A stretch of 64,000 nucleotides of DNA from Verticillium longisporum (GCA_019188255.1 JAETXT010000007.1:1550001-1614000), one strand, 5' to 3'. Numbered from the stretch's first letter, positions 21,230 to 34,143 are shown. Translations and numbers: made by a program. The notes: generated by a model from the letters alone, not told the origin.

Positions 21230-24200
21230 TCACCAATCGTCATCCTCCTGCTTCTTCTGCATGGCGTTCTTGCGCGCCAGCAGCGCGTCGGCCAAGCTGT
21301 TGCCAAGACTCGGCGTCGGCGTGTTGCTGCGGCTGTTGTCAGACCCACTGGCGCCGTTGCTGATGACCGAATCCCGAGGCTGCTGCGCGGAGAGGGCGGC
21401 AGGCTTGCGACCCGCAGCCGGGCGCTTGGCAGGGGGCGGGGGAGGTGCCCTCGGAGCCGGCTCTTGCGCCATCTCCTCGACGTACGCGGCGGGCACCCAG
21501 GCCTGCTGGCCGCCACTCTTGCCGAGCCACCATCCTGGAATCGGGTCAGTACGTTGTGTTTCAACCTCGTGCGTCGATCAACATACCATTATTCTCCTTC
21601 TGCACAATTTCGATGATATCGCCCGCCTTGATGGACAGCTCATTCTCCTTCTGCCCGTCAAAGTCGTACAGCACCTTAGCAATGACCTTGGCCTTGGCGG
21701 GAGGAGCAGGCGGGGGCGGAGGAGGTCCCCGGGAAGACGTCGCCGAGGTGTTCCTGGTATGGGACGGGAGTGGGGCATGAACAGCCGCCTGCGTTTGCTG
21801 AGCAGCCGGATGCGCGAAAGAGGGTACGGGCCTGGCTGTGGAGGCGGCGGCGGGGACAACAACAGCGGCCGGAGTGGGAACTGGCCGAGGCTGAGGCTTG
21901 CGTGCAGTGGTGGGCTGATTTCTGGCAGGTCGGCCATTGGGACCACCAGGCCTGATGAGCTTGCCGCGAGTGATCGGCCTAGGCGGCACCGGCTTGCCCT
22001 TTGGCGTAGGTCGCGACCTCGACTGCGGGGACTCTCCAGCACGGGTGTGAATAGCACCGCTCTTGTAAAAGTCCACAGACTGTTGTGAGTCCTTGAGCAC
22101 CTTGACCTGCTGCATCTTGCCTGGCTTCTTGGCGTACTGGATTGCCTCGGCAATCTGAAGATTGAACCCTCCGGGCATGACGCGCTGCATCTGAGTGAAA
22201 AGCTCAGTCTTGAGAACGCAGTTCAGAAGAGGATCAGCCTCTTGGGGAGATCCGATCAGTAGCGAGAACCAGTCGTCCTGGGCGTTCGAAGCGCTGACAC
22301 CCTTGATGGCACCAAGCGGCACCGCACGCTCGACCGTGATCTGGGGCTGCCCGTTGACAAGCATCTGTGCGATGATGTAGAACTTGCTGTTCGTCACGAC
22401 AATGGTGCGGGGGCTGGGCTTGCTGGAGCGACCAAACTTGGCCTCGAGTATCTCACCACGGCACGAGAAAACAGCCTTCTCGTTGCCTCCCAAACCGACA
22501 GCGTTGCGGATCTGCGCACCAGGGCCAGTCGAGGCGTTGAGGCCCATGTAGTCACCGAGGAAGCGCCTTGAGCCCAAAAGACTCATACGGCGCCTCTCCT
22601 TGCGGCCTCCCAGGAGCTGGTGGCCGTGATCCCGAAGGTGCAGGTACTCGGCGCCAGTTCTCTTCTTACGCCAGAAACGTTGGATGCGAGTTGCAGACTC
22701 GGCACGATAAGCAAGGTAAGCGCGCCACATGCGCTGGATTCGTGTGGCCATGTTGTGCCAGTAACGATCGCGCATGTGCTCGAGAGCGAACAGGGTCTCA
22801 GGCGACTTGATAAACGCCTTGGTCACACCCATCTGCCATTCTTCCTTCGGAATGCTCGTGTCCTTGAAGATCTGCTTGACCGCGGCCTCGTATGACCCCG
22901 TCCAGGTGTACTCGCCGGCATACGAGGTTGCAGGCGACAAGAGAAAGAAGCGGTCGACAAACTTCTCGAATGACTGACGGTACGCGAAACCCGCACGACG
23001 GATACGGACGTTCTCTTGCAGACCGAGGTACTTGACCTGATGCAGGACGTTCGGGACGTTGTATTCAGTCGGCGACTTGTTCTCGTTCGGCTTGATCGTG
23101 CGAATGTAAGATGGCTGACACTTCATCAGTGTTTCCACCAGAGCGTTGGCTGAGCTACGGATACGGTCGCCGGCGGACGGGGGCTGCTTCCGGTTGTCCT
23201 GGTCGACCTGGTTAGGGAAGAGCGCGTGTACGAACTGGTTGCCGCTCGTTTGGAACAAGTTGAGAAGACCCTTGAGAAGCAGATCCTTGTTCTTGTCCGT
23301 GATGCCATCGACCGTGTAGCTCACGTCACCTGCGTAGTGCTTGATGATGAAGCTGCCCTGCCTGGGTGTCAGGTGAGGGTTAGACATGCTGTTGACGCTC
23401 TGCATGAATGTGCGGTCGCAAGCGGCCGGGTCAGCGTGGGCAGTCTTGGTGGCGTCCTTCATGGCCGAGAAGACACCAGGTGGCCTTGTAGATTCAATGA
23501 GGTCGCAGACAATCTTGTTGTCGAAATACTTGATGGGTGTCCACTGGATCTGCTCCCTCGCATATTCTTCTTGCTCCGTCTTCAGCGTCAATTGAATGAA
23601 GATTTGCTGCAGCTTCTCGTTGACGTAGTTAATGCACAGTTGCTCGAAAGTGTTCTTTTCGAAGATCTCGAAACCGTAAATATAAGGCAGGCCGATGGCG
23701 TTCTTGGAAGCCTGCTTGGCCTTCAGAGATTGGTTGACGCGGTTGACGATCCAGTCAAAGAGGTTGTTGTAGATAGCTTTCGCAAGGGCATCGCGCGTGG
23801 CAATGGCCTGAGCGGGGTTGGCTGGGGATTCAATGACCTCGCCGTTGCGTGGGGTGAGGATTCGAATCGTGATGGACTTGACAAGCTGCTCGGGTGTCAC
23901 CTCGAGCAGGTAAGCCAGGAAATCCACGACAGACTGATCCGTGATGGCGGCATATCCCTCCTGGTCCTCCTGGAACTGGATATTACCCGTCCACAGTATA
24001 GCCGCAAGCATACGGAAGATCTCGTCCTGTTCCGCCTGGTTGAGACCAATAATCTTCATGGCGTTCAGTGTGTCCTGGTACTCGGCAAGATCGTCGATTC
24101 CGTCCACGTCAAAACATTTCGATCGGCTCGTGTAAGCGTACGTCTCGGGCGTTTGGATGCCGAACTGCTGTCGGTAGGTCTGCGAAGCACCCTTGGTGAA

Positions 24201-25004
24201 CTGGTAGAAGATGTGGAAGTTGCGCTCGTTGGTAATCTGGCCAGTGACTCGCGTCTTCTCGAGGAGGTAATTCGTGATATCGGCTCCCACTGGCTCGCCT
24301 TGGGCGTTGAAGTGTAACTGGAGGTATTTGCCGAAGCGGGAGGAGTTGTTGTTTCGCAACGTCTTGGCATTGCCAAAGGACTCGAGCAAAGGGTTCGTGG
24401 CCAGCACCATGTCCTTGATCTGCTTGATGTCTCCAGACTCGCCCCCGATACGCTGGCAATGTACTGCATGATGCGCTTCGCCGCCTCGGTCTTGCCTGCG
24501 CCCGACTCGCCCGAGATGATGACGCACTGGTTTTCCTGGTAGGCCTTCATGTTGTAGTACGCCGACTCGGCAATGGAAAAGACGTGCGGCGGCACCTCGA
24601 GACGGTTCTTGCCCCGGTAGCTGTCGAGAACCTCCTCGGTGTATATGCCGAGATCGCGAAAGGGGTTGACAGACACCAGCACATGGCCAATGTATGTGTA
24701 GATCTCGCGACCTTCGAATCGCTTCTTCAAGTTGTCGTTGATCGCCTCGTTGGACACCTTACTGAGCAACGTAAGGTCGGACACGCCAATTTCCTTCTTC
24801 TTGGTGACTTCGTAGGTGGCCTTCTTGGGTCTCGCCGCTGCGCCGCCCTGGCCCGATGCGCCCGCCTGGGCTTTTCTATCTTTTGGTCGTCTCGCGAAAC
24901 CCTACATGTCGGAGGCGCGATCGTCAGTTCAGTTGCCCTCGGGCGGTGTGCCACAGACGGTAGCCTGGGGCACCCGAAGTTGGGCGCGCGGAGTGTCTCA
25001 CCAT
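21230..25004 (-). CDS. MYO1: Class I myosin MYO1 (endocytic), frame broken once
   Basis: This motor works at cortical actin patches in endocytosis and hyphal growth. Exons: 25004-25002 (the ATG alone), 24901-21587 and 21534-21230; introns 100 and 52 nt. The product would be about 1,207 residues. Seen in order: basic N terminus with [16 protein letters not shown]-loop GESGAGKT (about 132-139); motor core with [13 protein letters not shown] and [18 protein letters not shown]; two IQ motifs ([27 protein letters not shown]); TH1 tail; Pro-rich segment; SH3 domain ([14 protein letters not shown] to WWLGKSGG, split by the last intron); acidic C terminus ending DDDW, an Arp2/3-type tail. The TEDS-rule position in NGEVIES appears to be Glu (about 356), not Ser. 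A C5 run on + (24442-24446) lacks one base; adding it restores SVSGGESGD. Confidence 0.92.
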
Positions 25005-25807
25005 GATGGGCGGTTCTGGCGGGGGGGGGAAGGAGGGAAGGTAGTATCGATGCGCAGTTGGTGTAGCTGGGCGGCAGCTGTGACAGTGAGTTGGGATGCA
25101 GAATCAGAAAGAAATGCGCAATCGTTGTAAAGTTGCTTGCCTAGGCAATGACGTTGGAATTCATTGGGGGGGGGGATTACGCAGTGGGCTGGTTCCTGAG
25201 ATGTTGGCGGCGGAGCTGCACCTACCTGGCCTTCCTTGGCCCGGCCGGCTAGGTTGGGCGGGCGGCGTGCCTGACGAGTTCCCACACGCAATCGTCCGAG
25301 ATTCAGCCGGGACGATGGCTCAGCCTCAATTGAGTCGAGTTCTCGGGGCCATCGGATTCGCTTGGTACTAGCGCCGCCATCGGTTCCTGGTGTTCCGCAC
25401 TTGCCTTACCAACCGACAGGCGCCTGCCTAATTGAAAGAACATGATATTAAAGGAAAGGCCTAACACTCGTAATCGGACACCAGCATCCAGCTTCGTATG
25501 CACTCAAACACCAACTTGCCTTGGAGCCTGTAAATCTCTACCAACATGAACGGGACAATTATAGAGCTTTCCCCGCTCCAAGATTGCGTAAAAAGACCCG
25601 CATCGCCAAACCCAAGTAGTTTCACGACACCAGCTCCGAGGGCCGTGGGACCCCAGTGTTGGAAACTATCAATCCCTCTTTGCATTCATTACAGCACTTG
25701 CTACTCGATAGGGTATCACTGTTTTTCAAGGCTCATCGTTGGTGTCTCAACGTTCCAGGCGTGGGCCGTGTCATCCTCTTCACATCATTCATCGTCCATC
25801 TCTGTCA
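25005..25807. other. Intergenic: MYO1 promoter, F-box gene 3' flank
   Basis: This is the MYO1 leader and promoter plus the 3' flank of the F-box gene. There is a G9 run at about 25021-25029 and a G8 run near 25167. I see no coding sequence. Confidence 0.5.
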
Positions 25808-27703
25808 TTATGCTCCAAGACCAAGGTCCCTCACGAGTCGCACGTCATCCGCCTGCCGTTCCAGAGCTGTCCTCATGCGCTCAGAATATTCCGCCTCCTG
25901 CTGTTCAAGATGCATCTCCTCCTCCGTTTTTGGTTCTCGGTCGCTAAAGTCGCTGGGTTTGAATCTCGGCGTCTTCGAGAGACTGACCATGCCCAGCTTC
26001 TCACCGGTCCAGAACAAAATCTCGCCGTCGTTGATTCGCTCCGAGTGGCCGGGCGTCTGCGTCGACAGAATCTTCCTCGCCAGGTCATCGATGCCCGGCA
26101 TCTGCGAGAACAGGGATGGCCGATTAATGGGCTCACTTTGCCCGATCCTCATGCGCCGCACCTCGGTGAAGCCATCCCGCTCGAACCACTTGATATAGCC
26201 GGATCCGTCGGAGAACGCTATGCACGTGCCGTGCGTGATAACCGATAGGATCTTGGACTGCGAAGCGTTGTATCGATTCTTGAAATTCGAATTATGCTGC
26301 CTGCCGCTCTGGGCCCTGTCCGAGTTCGGGAGGGCGTAAAGTTCCAGGGAGCCCTTGGTGTTGTATTCGCCTCCAGCAATGAGCGTCCGTCCTGGCTTCT
26401 CCTTCGACTCGCGCACCTGATCTACCGAGAGCTCGCCGCTGCGGCGAACCTCGGTGTCCAGTGGCGAGAACGAGTGCGGGAGGGAGGCAAGACTGGCAAG
26501 CCTGGCACCCGAGTGGATGCTCCCGACAATGGGAGCAAGTTTTCTCCGGTCGTAATGCAGAATGTTGCTGAACCGTCCGGCCACGTATATGTCGTCGGAC
26601 AGAATAGTGCCGTCGCTTGAAATTGGGAGATGCAGAATGCTGAGTGGGTGAGGTTGAGAAAGGGGCGCGTACTGTGGTAGCGGATCCGTATCGAAAATCT
26701 GGTCAATCGCATCGTGGGGCCGGTGATGTCTTGCTCTGTAGTCGTAAAGATGGATGCCCAGGGAAGTGCCCACGGTCAGGGGGCATCGACGTGCGCGCTT
26801 GACAGCGCCGCAATGGACCACTCGAAAGACTGGTCTGATACCACAGCCAGACGTTCGAGGTCAACTTCCTTCAGATGGCCCTGCACGGCGACGAAAGCCC
26901 TTTTCCCTTGGCTGTCTACGCTGATGCACTCTGTGACACCGGCATCGATCTTGCGAGACCGGCCAACAGCACCTGGGCCGTCGATGTGAAGAATGCCGGG
27001 TGCGCTCTTGGCCACTATGGCACCTTTACGGCCCCTCCGGCCTTTGACGTCCCAGAGACAGATTGAGCCGTCGTCAAGCGGTGAGACGGCCAGCATGTTC
27101 CCCGGGTCGCCTGGAGGATTATACAGCGCAACGCCTCGTACATCCAGAAGATCCTCGAAGCTGCCGTCTCGAATGCAAGGTTGCTGCAGCCAGCTGGTGG
27201 TTACGGGTGCATTGCGCTGGATGTATTCGTCATACCAGCAGACGGATTCGCCGGGAAATGTTGGGTCCCAATTCGCGATTTCACGGAAGCGTCGTTCCTT
27301 TCGCGCAATCGATGTTCCGTGGACGGCTTGGACTTTTGGTTCTGCGGCGTCAATCTCCTGGTTCAGAGAGACAGCAACATCGAGTAAAGGTTCATTGAGT
27401 ACGTCGCCGTCGAGAACTCTGGCCATGCGACGGCGCCGCTCGAGAGTCTCTAGAAAGGGCGAGTCTTCAAACGTCCTTGATCTCCAATGACTGTTGTCTA
27501 GTGAGATTTCGCGAAGCTTACGACATCCGAGCTGCAGACTGGGGAAGTCTTGGGGCTCCAGGTCTAGTGAGGGGCACGTCGCTCCATCAGCCGAGCGACT
27601 TGAGACGAGACGGAATCAAAGTTGCTTGCTTACACGTGAAGATTCTGAGCAGGACTTCGTCCGGAAGCCGCTGGAGCGTCCTGGAAGCCTCTTGAGACGC
27701 CAT
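25808..27703 (-). CDS. F-box protein with WD40-like repeats, frame broken once
   Basis: This is probably a substrate adaptor of an SCF ubiquitin ligase. Exons are 27703-27634 and 27563-25808, with a 70-nt intron; the product would be about 608 residues. The F-box is at about 10-50 (LQRLPDEVLLRIFTYLDLE, CRKLREISLDN) and is split by the intron. The rest has beta-propeller-like strands such as DDGSICLWDVKGRRG and LTVGTSLGIHLYDYR. The C terminus is charged (EEEMHLEQQEAEYSERMRT). The frame breaks at a G5 run on + (26779-26783): the upstream part ends in SSAHVDAP-stop, and one extra base joins it to LTVGTSLG. The substrate is unknown. Confidence 0.78.
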
Positions 27704-28341
27704 AACCAAGGATCCAGAACGGCGACACCAACGCCGCGTTGGGAAGATGAAACAAGGGAATGACAGGCGTGAGATGTGAGGATGGGAGTGATGCTTCGGG
27801 CGAATGAGGACATAACATGCGACGCTTATCGATCGCTATCGTTATCGTAATACATGGTGCGCCCCAGGACCCGCGGCAGAGGTGCCGGGGGCCCATCGTA
27901 CTGCGGGGTGGGGGGCCTCTTTTCCTCATCCCCAGGGTCTAGATTCTACTTGTATGTACCTTACTGTACAGCACTTACGGGTTCCAGGACTGACGCAAAG
28001 ACTGGCGATTCCACCAGACCAATATTGCCGCCTACGATTCGGCGGAGGTCTTAAGAGCCCATCGCCATGGCTATGCATGGCATGCCCGCTTTCAGTCCAA
28101 TGGGAAGGTGGCTGGAAATAGGGGGAACGTGGTATCTCGCCGAACTCAAAAGGATTTCGGACATAATGTGCAGACTTCATCTTGTGTTCTGACTCCCAGA
28201 GATGTATTATTCTTCTTCCAACCTTAGTTCATAATTCTTTACCTAAACTTGCGGGTCCATCGACGCAAAACCATGGCTCTGGGACATATACCAGCTGAGG
28301 AAGGGGTGAAGCTCATGGGCGCGAGGTCAAGAGCCTCGTGT

Positions 28342-28930
28342 CTACAATCTAGATTGCTTCCGGTATAGCACAGGGGATATTCCTAAATTAATTTTCTGGA
28401 GGAGCGTGAGCGGTTGCTCGGATGACGCTGAGGACGCGTCAGATACAGCTTGCTGTCCGATTTGACTCGCGTCCAGAACGCAGCTGCCCAGGCGCCTTGG
28501 AAAGTCACGACGATGTTCGAGTAAGCGACGATCAGGCAGTGGTATCCTGAATCCTGCAGGTTGTTGCCCCATGCGATGCGCTGCTCTCCTTGATTCCTGT
28601 CCAGATCGGACTGTTTCAGTCCGTGGTTGAGCTGATATTCCGCGACAGGCGCTATTGCCCAGACGCGGCAGCGCGACGAAGATGGTGTTGGAGCCGAAAT
28701 CCGCGACGCGCCCTCTGCACACAAGCTTCTGCACATGCCAGGTCCCTCCACTGGGCGAGTGCGTACGAAGAGTCGAGTTCCTGTGGAAGGGCGCCGCGTT
28801 CGACGACGTCGGTCGCTAGTCGTATCCTGCATTCTGAGACAGGGCCCTGGTATGGGGTAGGCCATCCGGACAAGGGGTACAAGACGGGTGGGCGAGCCAA
28901 TGGTCTCCTCAGTCTCGAGTATCGCACCGT
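28342..28930 (-). other. Doubtful coding tract, possible degraded or mis-framed gene
   Basis: Three overlapping frames on the minus strand each show a protein-like stretch in turn. Frame one gives ELDSSYALAQWRDLA, frame two GRVADFGSNTIFVALPRLG, and frame three VAEYQLNHGLKQSDLDRNQ and IVVTFQGAWAAAFW, ending at a stop at 28385. That pattern could be one small gene with indels or introns I cannot place, or chance. No family is recognised and no signal peptide is clear. The flanking sequence is ordinary intergenic DNA. Confidence 0.25.
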
Positions 28931-29596
28931 GAATCGAGGTCGTCGAGGCGTCGAAGGGCAGGAGGACGAGAGGACTTCAAGAGTTCGAATAAGAATGTCA
29001 AGATGCGGGCAGATCGGATATTTAGACTAGATGAAAGGCATCCATCAGCACGATGGTCCCATGGACAGACGATCTATAAACAAAGTCGTACGATTTTGAA
29101 GTCATGACCATGTGGGTGGTCTCATGGTGTGGCTGCTGCCGTGCGGATGCATGCGATGGCATCTGCAGGAGAGACGGCGGGCTGTTGGACCGAGCTGGTG
29201 GATTCGGCACTGGAGGGTCATTTTTCGACAGAAAGTCCCCATGTTGCCCCCTTGCACCCATGGTATGTCAGGCAAGGGGTGGCAGGAGTCAAGAGAGCCA
29301 GGGGTCAAGGGGTTTCCCCTACTGCAGGGGTGTGGACCAGATTCTGGGGGAGAAAGTGATTCGCGATGCACCGTCGTTTGTTGAGTTTGGACGGTATAGT
29401 TGCATTGATGCGGTCGAGGGGGAACAGAGCGGTCGCTACCCTGGACCTGAAGGGACCAAGCTGGTGCGACCTGACTAGGATCTTGAACTTGGTCCTCCTC
29501 TTTTAGCCACTTTCCCGACCACGAAAGGAGGGACACCTCGCCTCGTGGACTGATGGCGTCGGTCATTCAGGCACCTCAAGGTTTGGTAGGTCTGTA

Positions 29597-29621
29597 TACC
29601 TTACCTAAGGTAGGTAAGGTA
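29597..29621. repeat. TACCTTACCT / AGGTAAGGTA inverted repeat
   Basis: Two 10-bp arms are separated by 5 bp. The sequence belongs to the same TACCT/AGGT word family as the microsatellites at 39561 and 43626. Confidence 0.75.
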
Positions 29622-31291
29622 AGGTACCTACTTCGAATGCGGTCAGACGGATGGTTGGGTCAGGATGCAGAGCAGAGGAGGCAGGAAGGTCCAGCCCAGG
29701 TCAAGACCTGCCTACTCCCCCCTGTTCAACAATGTGCCAGCAATAGCAACAGGTTCGCAGGAGCGACCGCATTGCCCAATTAGTAGTGGCCACCGACCAA
29801 TCTACTGATGTGACCTCAACGCCCAGGCCCACCGCACCCAAGCCATGGCACAATTAAGCGCCCGACAACGTGGGTCTGTCCAGAGAAGGCCTAGCGTCGT
29901 GCATCCGAAACTGCAGCTGTCCACTCACCGATTGCGATGGTGCATCGCCGTTGTCTTGGGTCTTGGGACCTTCTCTGTCTTCTCATGTTCGCTCTTTCCG
30001 ACAATGACCTCGCCGGCTGGGCGGCGGCAAGAGTACCTAGGCAGTAGACAGTTATATCCCTTTTCTTACCCTCGTCCCCCGCCTCCGTCTCTCTGTCACC
30101 AACTTCCAGGAACCATGCCTCTGGATCTATGACCAACGATCGACATTGTCTTTCTCTCCTGCATTGTGCGACTTGACCAACTTGACGGAATCCACCTTTT
30201 GCCTTTCGAAGCCTCAAACCCTCAAACCCAGGCGCAAAACAACCCTCCACCTCCCCACCCCCCCTGGTCACCGACGAAACGTCACAAGAGCCTCGACTCG
30301 TCTCCGTCAAAGCGTCTCTAACACGTCTCGTCTCAACTCAAGCCAAGCATTGTCGCAATTGCCCTGTCGTCTGATGCCTCGCTACCACCTCCCGCTCGTC
30401 CAAAAAAGCTAGCTGATACGAGTCTATCCAGCTGCGAAACCCTGATTTCCCAACTCCTGCGTCTGATCTGCCAGGCCTCACGGGCATCGTCGTTTCCTCT
30501 CTACCTGGCCCGCCTTTCTGGCGCCCGCTTGCTCCAGCAGAACCAAGCACACGTCAAACGGCCTGTCGGACCTTGTGTGCATAGCTATCCCAAGCAGCTC
30601 CATGCCTGCATGCCACCCGAACAATCTGTCAGCCCGCCAAGGTTGTCTCCCTTGCTCACAGCCCATCTGGTTATACCCCGATACCACTACCACCGGACCA
30701 CGGCACCAGCCCCAAGATCAACAATCATCTTCGAGGTCGGACCCTAGCATCCTAGTCACGGCATCGCGTCTACCCGTTGGGTTGCCATCCCGTTATCCTA
30801 AACGGCCCGGCCTTTGCGTCTCATCCATCGCCTCTTTTATGACCTTGTACCCCCGCGTCTCATACGTTTAACCTTTTTTTCTCTCCCTCTGCTCTACCTC
30901 CACCTCCTCTCCTGCATTCTTTTCTTCTCTCGTGTTCCGTCATAGTACGTGGTGAGGAAGCAGAGTCGCAACCCAACTTTCGACACCCTCGCCTGACGGG
31001 ATTTCCTTCCATTCATTCACGCAGCTGCTGGCTCAGATCGCTCTTTTACGACTCGGCTGGACTTCCGCTATTGCTGGGGCACTTTTGGTTCTCTACGACT
31101 TTTCTTCTTCTTTTTAATTCGACAGCAAGATAAAGGATACTGGGACGGCCTGGTTGGATACTCGCACCGGTGGGAAACTCAGGCTCGGGCATCCCTAGCT
31201 CATTGACCCAATTTCGGAGCATCGTTGTATTGTCGCCGGACGACACACTTAATCAGCATTCGAGACCGAAGCGCGAAAACGAACCGCCAAG

Positions 31292-33129
31292 ATGCCTCTC
31301 GCCAACCTTTCCCTGGTCAAGAAGCAGTTCACTGCGACGAAGATGCTCTTCAACATACTCTTTTGGGGTGTGCACTGGGGCATCTTTGCCTTTGGATGGT
31401 AGGTCTCCGTCGTCCGGGTCGGGACCATGGCATAGGAGGAGGAGGGCTGACTGTGTTCTCCAGGTACAAACAGGCTGCCGAGCCTAGGCTGGCGCCACTC
31501 AACACACTGAAATATTCCGTGTGGATTTCAAGAGGTGCTGGTCTCGTGCTTAGTGTGGACGGCACATTGATCCTGCTCCCCGTCTGCCGAACCATCTTGC
31601 GATGGATCCGGCCGAAGATCAGATCCCTCCCTCTAGATGAGAACATCTGGTTTCACAGACAGGTGGCGTATGCCATGGTGTTTTTCACCCTGCTGCACAC
31701 GGGTGCCCATTATATCAAGTAGGCCATATTCATTCTTGGCCATCTCAACCCTCGCTGACCTGCTTAGCTTCTTCAATGTCGAGCGTGCCCAGCTTCGTCC
31801 TGAGACTGCAGTCCAGATCCACTACGCGCAAGCTGGAGGCGTTACAGGCCACATCATGCTATTCTGCATGCTCATGATGTACACGACTGCTCATTCCCGT
31901 ATTCGCCAACAGTCTTTCGAGACATTTTGGTACACACATCACCTGTTTATCCCCTTCCTCCTCGGCTTGTATACCCATACGGTCGGCTGCTTCGTGCGCG
32001 ACACCGCCGCCCCTTTCTCTCCCTTTGCCGGCAAGGACTACTGGGAGCACTGCATCGGTTATCTCGGCTGGCGCTGGGAGCTTTGGAGTGGTGGCCTCTA
32101 CCTCATCGAGCGCCTGTACCGTGAGATCCGGGCCCGCAGAGAGACTAAGATTACCCGCGTCGTTCGCCACCCATACGACGTTGTCGAAATCCAATTCAGC
32201 AAGCCTTCCTTCAAGTACAAGGCCGGCCAGTGGCTCTTCCTTCAGGTCCCTGGCATTTCCAATTACCAGTGGCACCCATTCACCATCACCTCTTGCCCGT
32301 TCGACCCCTACGTATCGGTCCACGTTCGCCAGGTTGGTGACTTTACCCGCGCTCTCGGCGATGCCGTCGGCGCCGGTGCTGCCCAGTCCAAACTGTATGA
32401 TGGCGTCGACCCCATGGGCATGTACGAGGTGGCCCTGCAGAACGGCCAGCAGATGCCCAGCCTCCGCATCGACGGCCCTTACGGTGCGCCCGCCGAAGAC
32501 GTCTTCAACAACGAAATTGCCGTTCTCATTGGCACTGGTATCGGTGTCACGCCGTGGGCCTCCATCCTGAAGAACATCTGGCACCTGCGCAACGGACCCA
32601 ACCCTCCTACCCGTCTCCGTCGTGTCGAATTCATTTGGGTCTGCAAAGACACTGGCTCTTTTGAGTGGTTCCAGACCCTCCTCTCCTCCCTCGAATCTCA
32701 ATCCGACGAGGCTGCACGCACACCTGGCAGCAACGGCATTGAGTTCCTCAAGATCCACACCTATCTCACACAGAAGCTCGACATGGACACAACCCAGAAC
32801 ATCGTCCTCAACTCGGTCGGCGCCCAGCTCGATCCACTCACCGAGCTGAAGTCGCGCACCAACTTTGGAAGGCCAAACTTTTCCAAGCTGTTCTCAACCA
32901 TGCGCGACGGCATTCTCGACCGCACTTACCTCAACGGTCTTGAGGGCAGCATGCGGACGACGGTTGGTGTCTACTTCTGCGGCCCCTCCGCAGCCGGTAT
33001 GTTATTCATCTCATCTCATTGCAACGAAGCCCATGCTAACGCTATTTTTCAGCCCGAGATATCAAGGGTGCTTGCAAGGACGCCGCCATCCCTGAAGTTA
33101 ACTTCCGTTTCTGGAAGGAGCATTTCTGA
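31292..33129 (+). CDS. noxA: NADPH oxidase NoxA (Nox1), superoxide-generating
   Basis: This membrane flavocytochrome passes electrons from NADPH through FAD and two haems to oxygen. In fungi NoxA works in sexual development, fusion and host infection. Four exons: 31292-31398, 31464-31718, 31768-32996 and 33053-33129; introns 65, 49 and 56 nt; 555 residues. All parts are present. Six hydrophobic helices carry paired haem histidines, H100 with H114 and H178 with H191. The FAD motif HPFTIT follows, then the NADPH motifs GTGIGVTPWAS and FCGPS, and the C-terminal signature FRFWKEHF. There is no EF-hand or long N-terminal extension, which separates it from NoxC and NoxB. The start MPLANLSLVKK has a good context (GCCAAGATGC). 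No lesion is seen. Confidence 0.95.
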
Positions 33130-34143
33130 GCGGGATGCCTTTTTGTGTCGTCTGTGTGTGGATCATGGGTTTTTTTTCTTGAGACTCGAAACAGCGAGCA
33201 TGAGACCTGGGAGCGTCAGCGGGCCAATGTCATTTTACAATGAAATGTGCAACCGATTATAGGCATCGATCGGGTGTGTCTTCTGCCATTTATATACTTT
33301 TTCTAGTCTCGGCAACATCGTCGCACTTTGTCATGATGATTCGCTCAAGGAGGTTTCCATATTGTGCCGAACTGCACCCAGCCTGAATTCGCGATGCCTG
33401 CCGTCTGCATAGCATTACTGGTTTTTGTGAGGACCCAATCTGCTTCCACACCCTGGCTCTGCTCGTCAAAGAGTTTGTACATGGGTATACGTCAGTCAGG
33501 CAGTCAGTCCTTTTTACTCATGGGCGGACCGTCTTGCGGCACCATCTCATCGATCCCCAATCAGCCTGCTGGAGCAGATGAACAGCCCACTGCCAGCTTC
33601 GATTGTGCCATCGCGAAAACGAACCATGACAATGGTGTATGCCCCGCAAGGCAAAACGCATGCCCCCTCAGGCGGCCGCGCCCCCTTGAACACTGATACG
33701 TTGAAACATCCGTGTCATTCGAATTCGTCTATCTGCATGAGTCTGCTCTGAAAGCCAGAGGACGAGGCGCTAGCCAGCTATACACGTCTTCTTTCAGTGT
33801 AAAAAGGACCAAGATTTGCCGATCGAAATGCCAAAATGCAACATGACCAGTTCAAGTCGCGGTCTGCCCTGCCCTGCCCTGCCCGCACGCAATGCTTTCC
33901 GTAAAAGACGAAAAAAAAAGTAAACCAAAATGAAGCAAACAGCCCTGTGAGATGGGGTTGAGCTGAAAAATAGGGCAAGTAGATAAGATCGACGAAGCGA
34001 GGCGGGCTCGAACACATCGCCTCATCCATGTCGGAGAGCGCTCATCTAGCAGGACGTTGCATGAGTGAACTGGAATGGTGGTCCTTGTGCGTCCTGTTTT
34101 TTCCCCGCCTCCGAACCAGACGAAACGCCAAACCCTGCCCTTT
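33130..34143. other. Intergenic, convergent 3' ends of NoxA and the histidine kinase
   Basis: This is 3' flanking sequence of both genes. It includes a short CTGCC pentamer run near 33866-33882 and an A9 run near 33911. I see no coding sequence or RNA gene. Confidence 0.5.

Larger units (their letters stand above)
27704..31291. other. Long intergenic space, F-box gene (-) / NoxA (+)
   Basis: These 3.6 kb hold both promoters, a doubtful coding tract (28342-28930), a TACCT/AGGT inverted repeat (29597-29621) and, from about 30050 to 31290, a very CT-rich stretch that looks like a long NoxA 5' leader. Several short upstream ATG frames occur in it (for example 30575-30871) but none looks conserved. 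I see no RNA gene. Confidence 0.55.

Noticed and set aside
23226..24317. 363-residue frame antisense to MYO1
   Set aside because: Mirror of conserved motor-domain codons; no independent motif.
21230..25004. MYO1, GT90 and F-box loci as true pseudogenes
   Set aside because: Each has a single run-associated indel and otherwise full conservation, splice sites and motifs; a sequence error is more likely.
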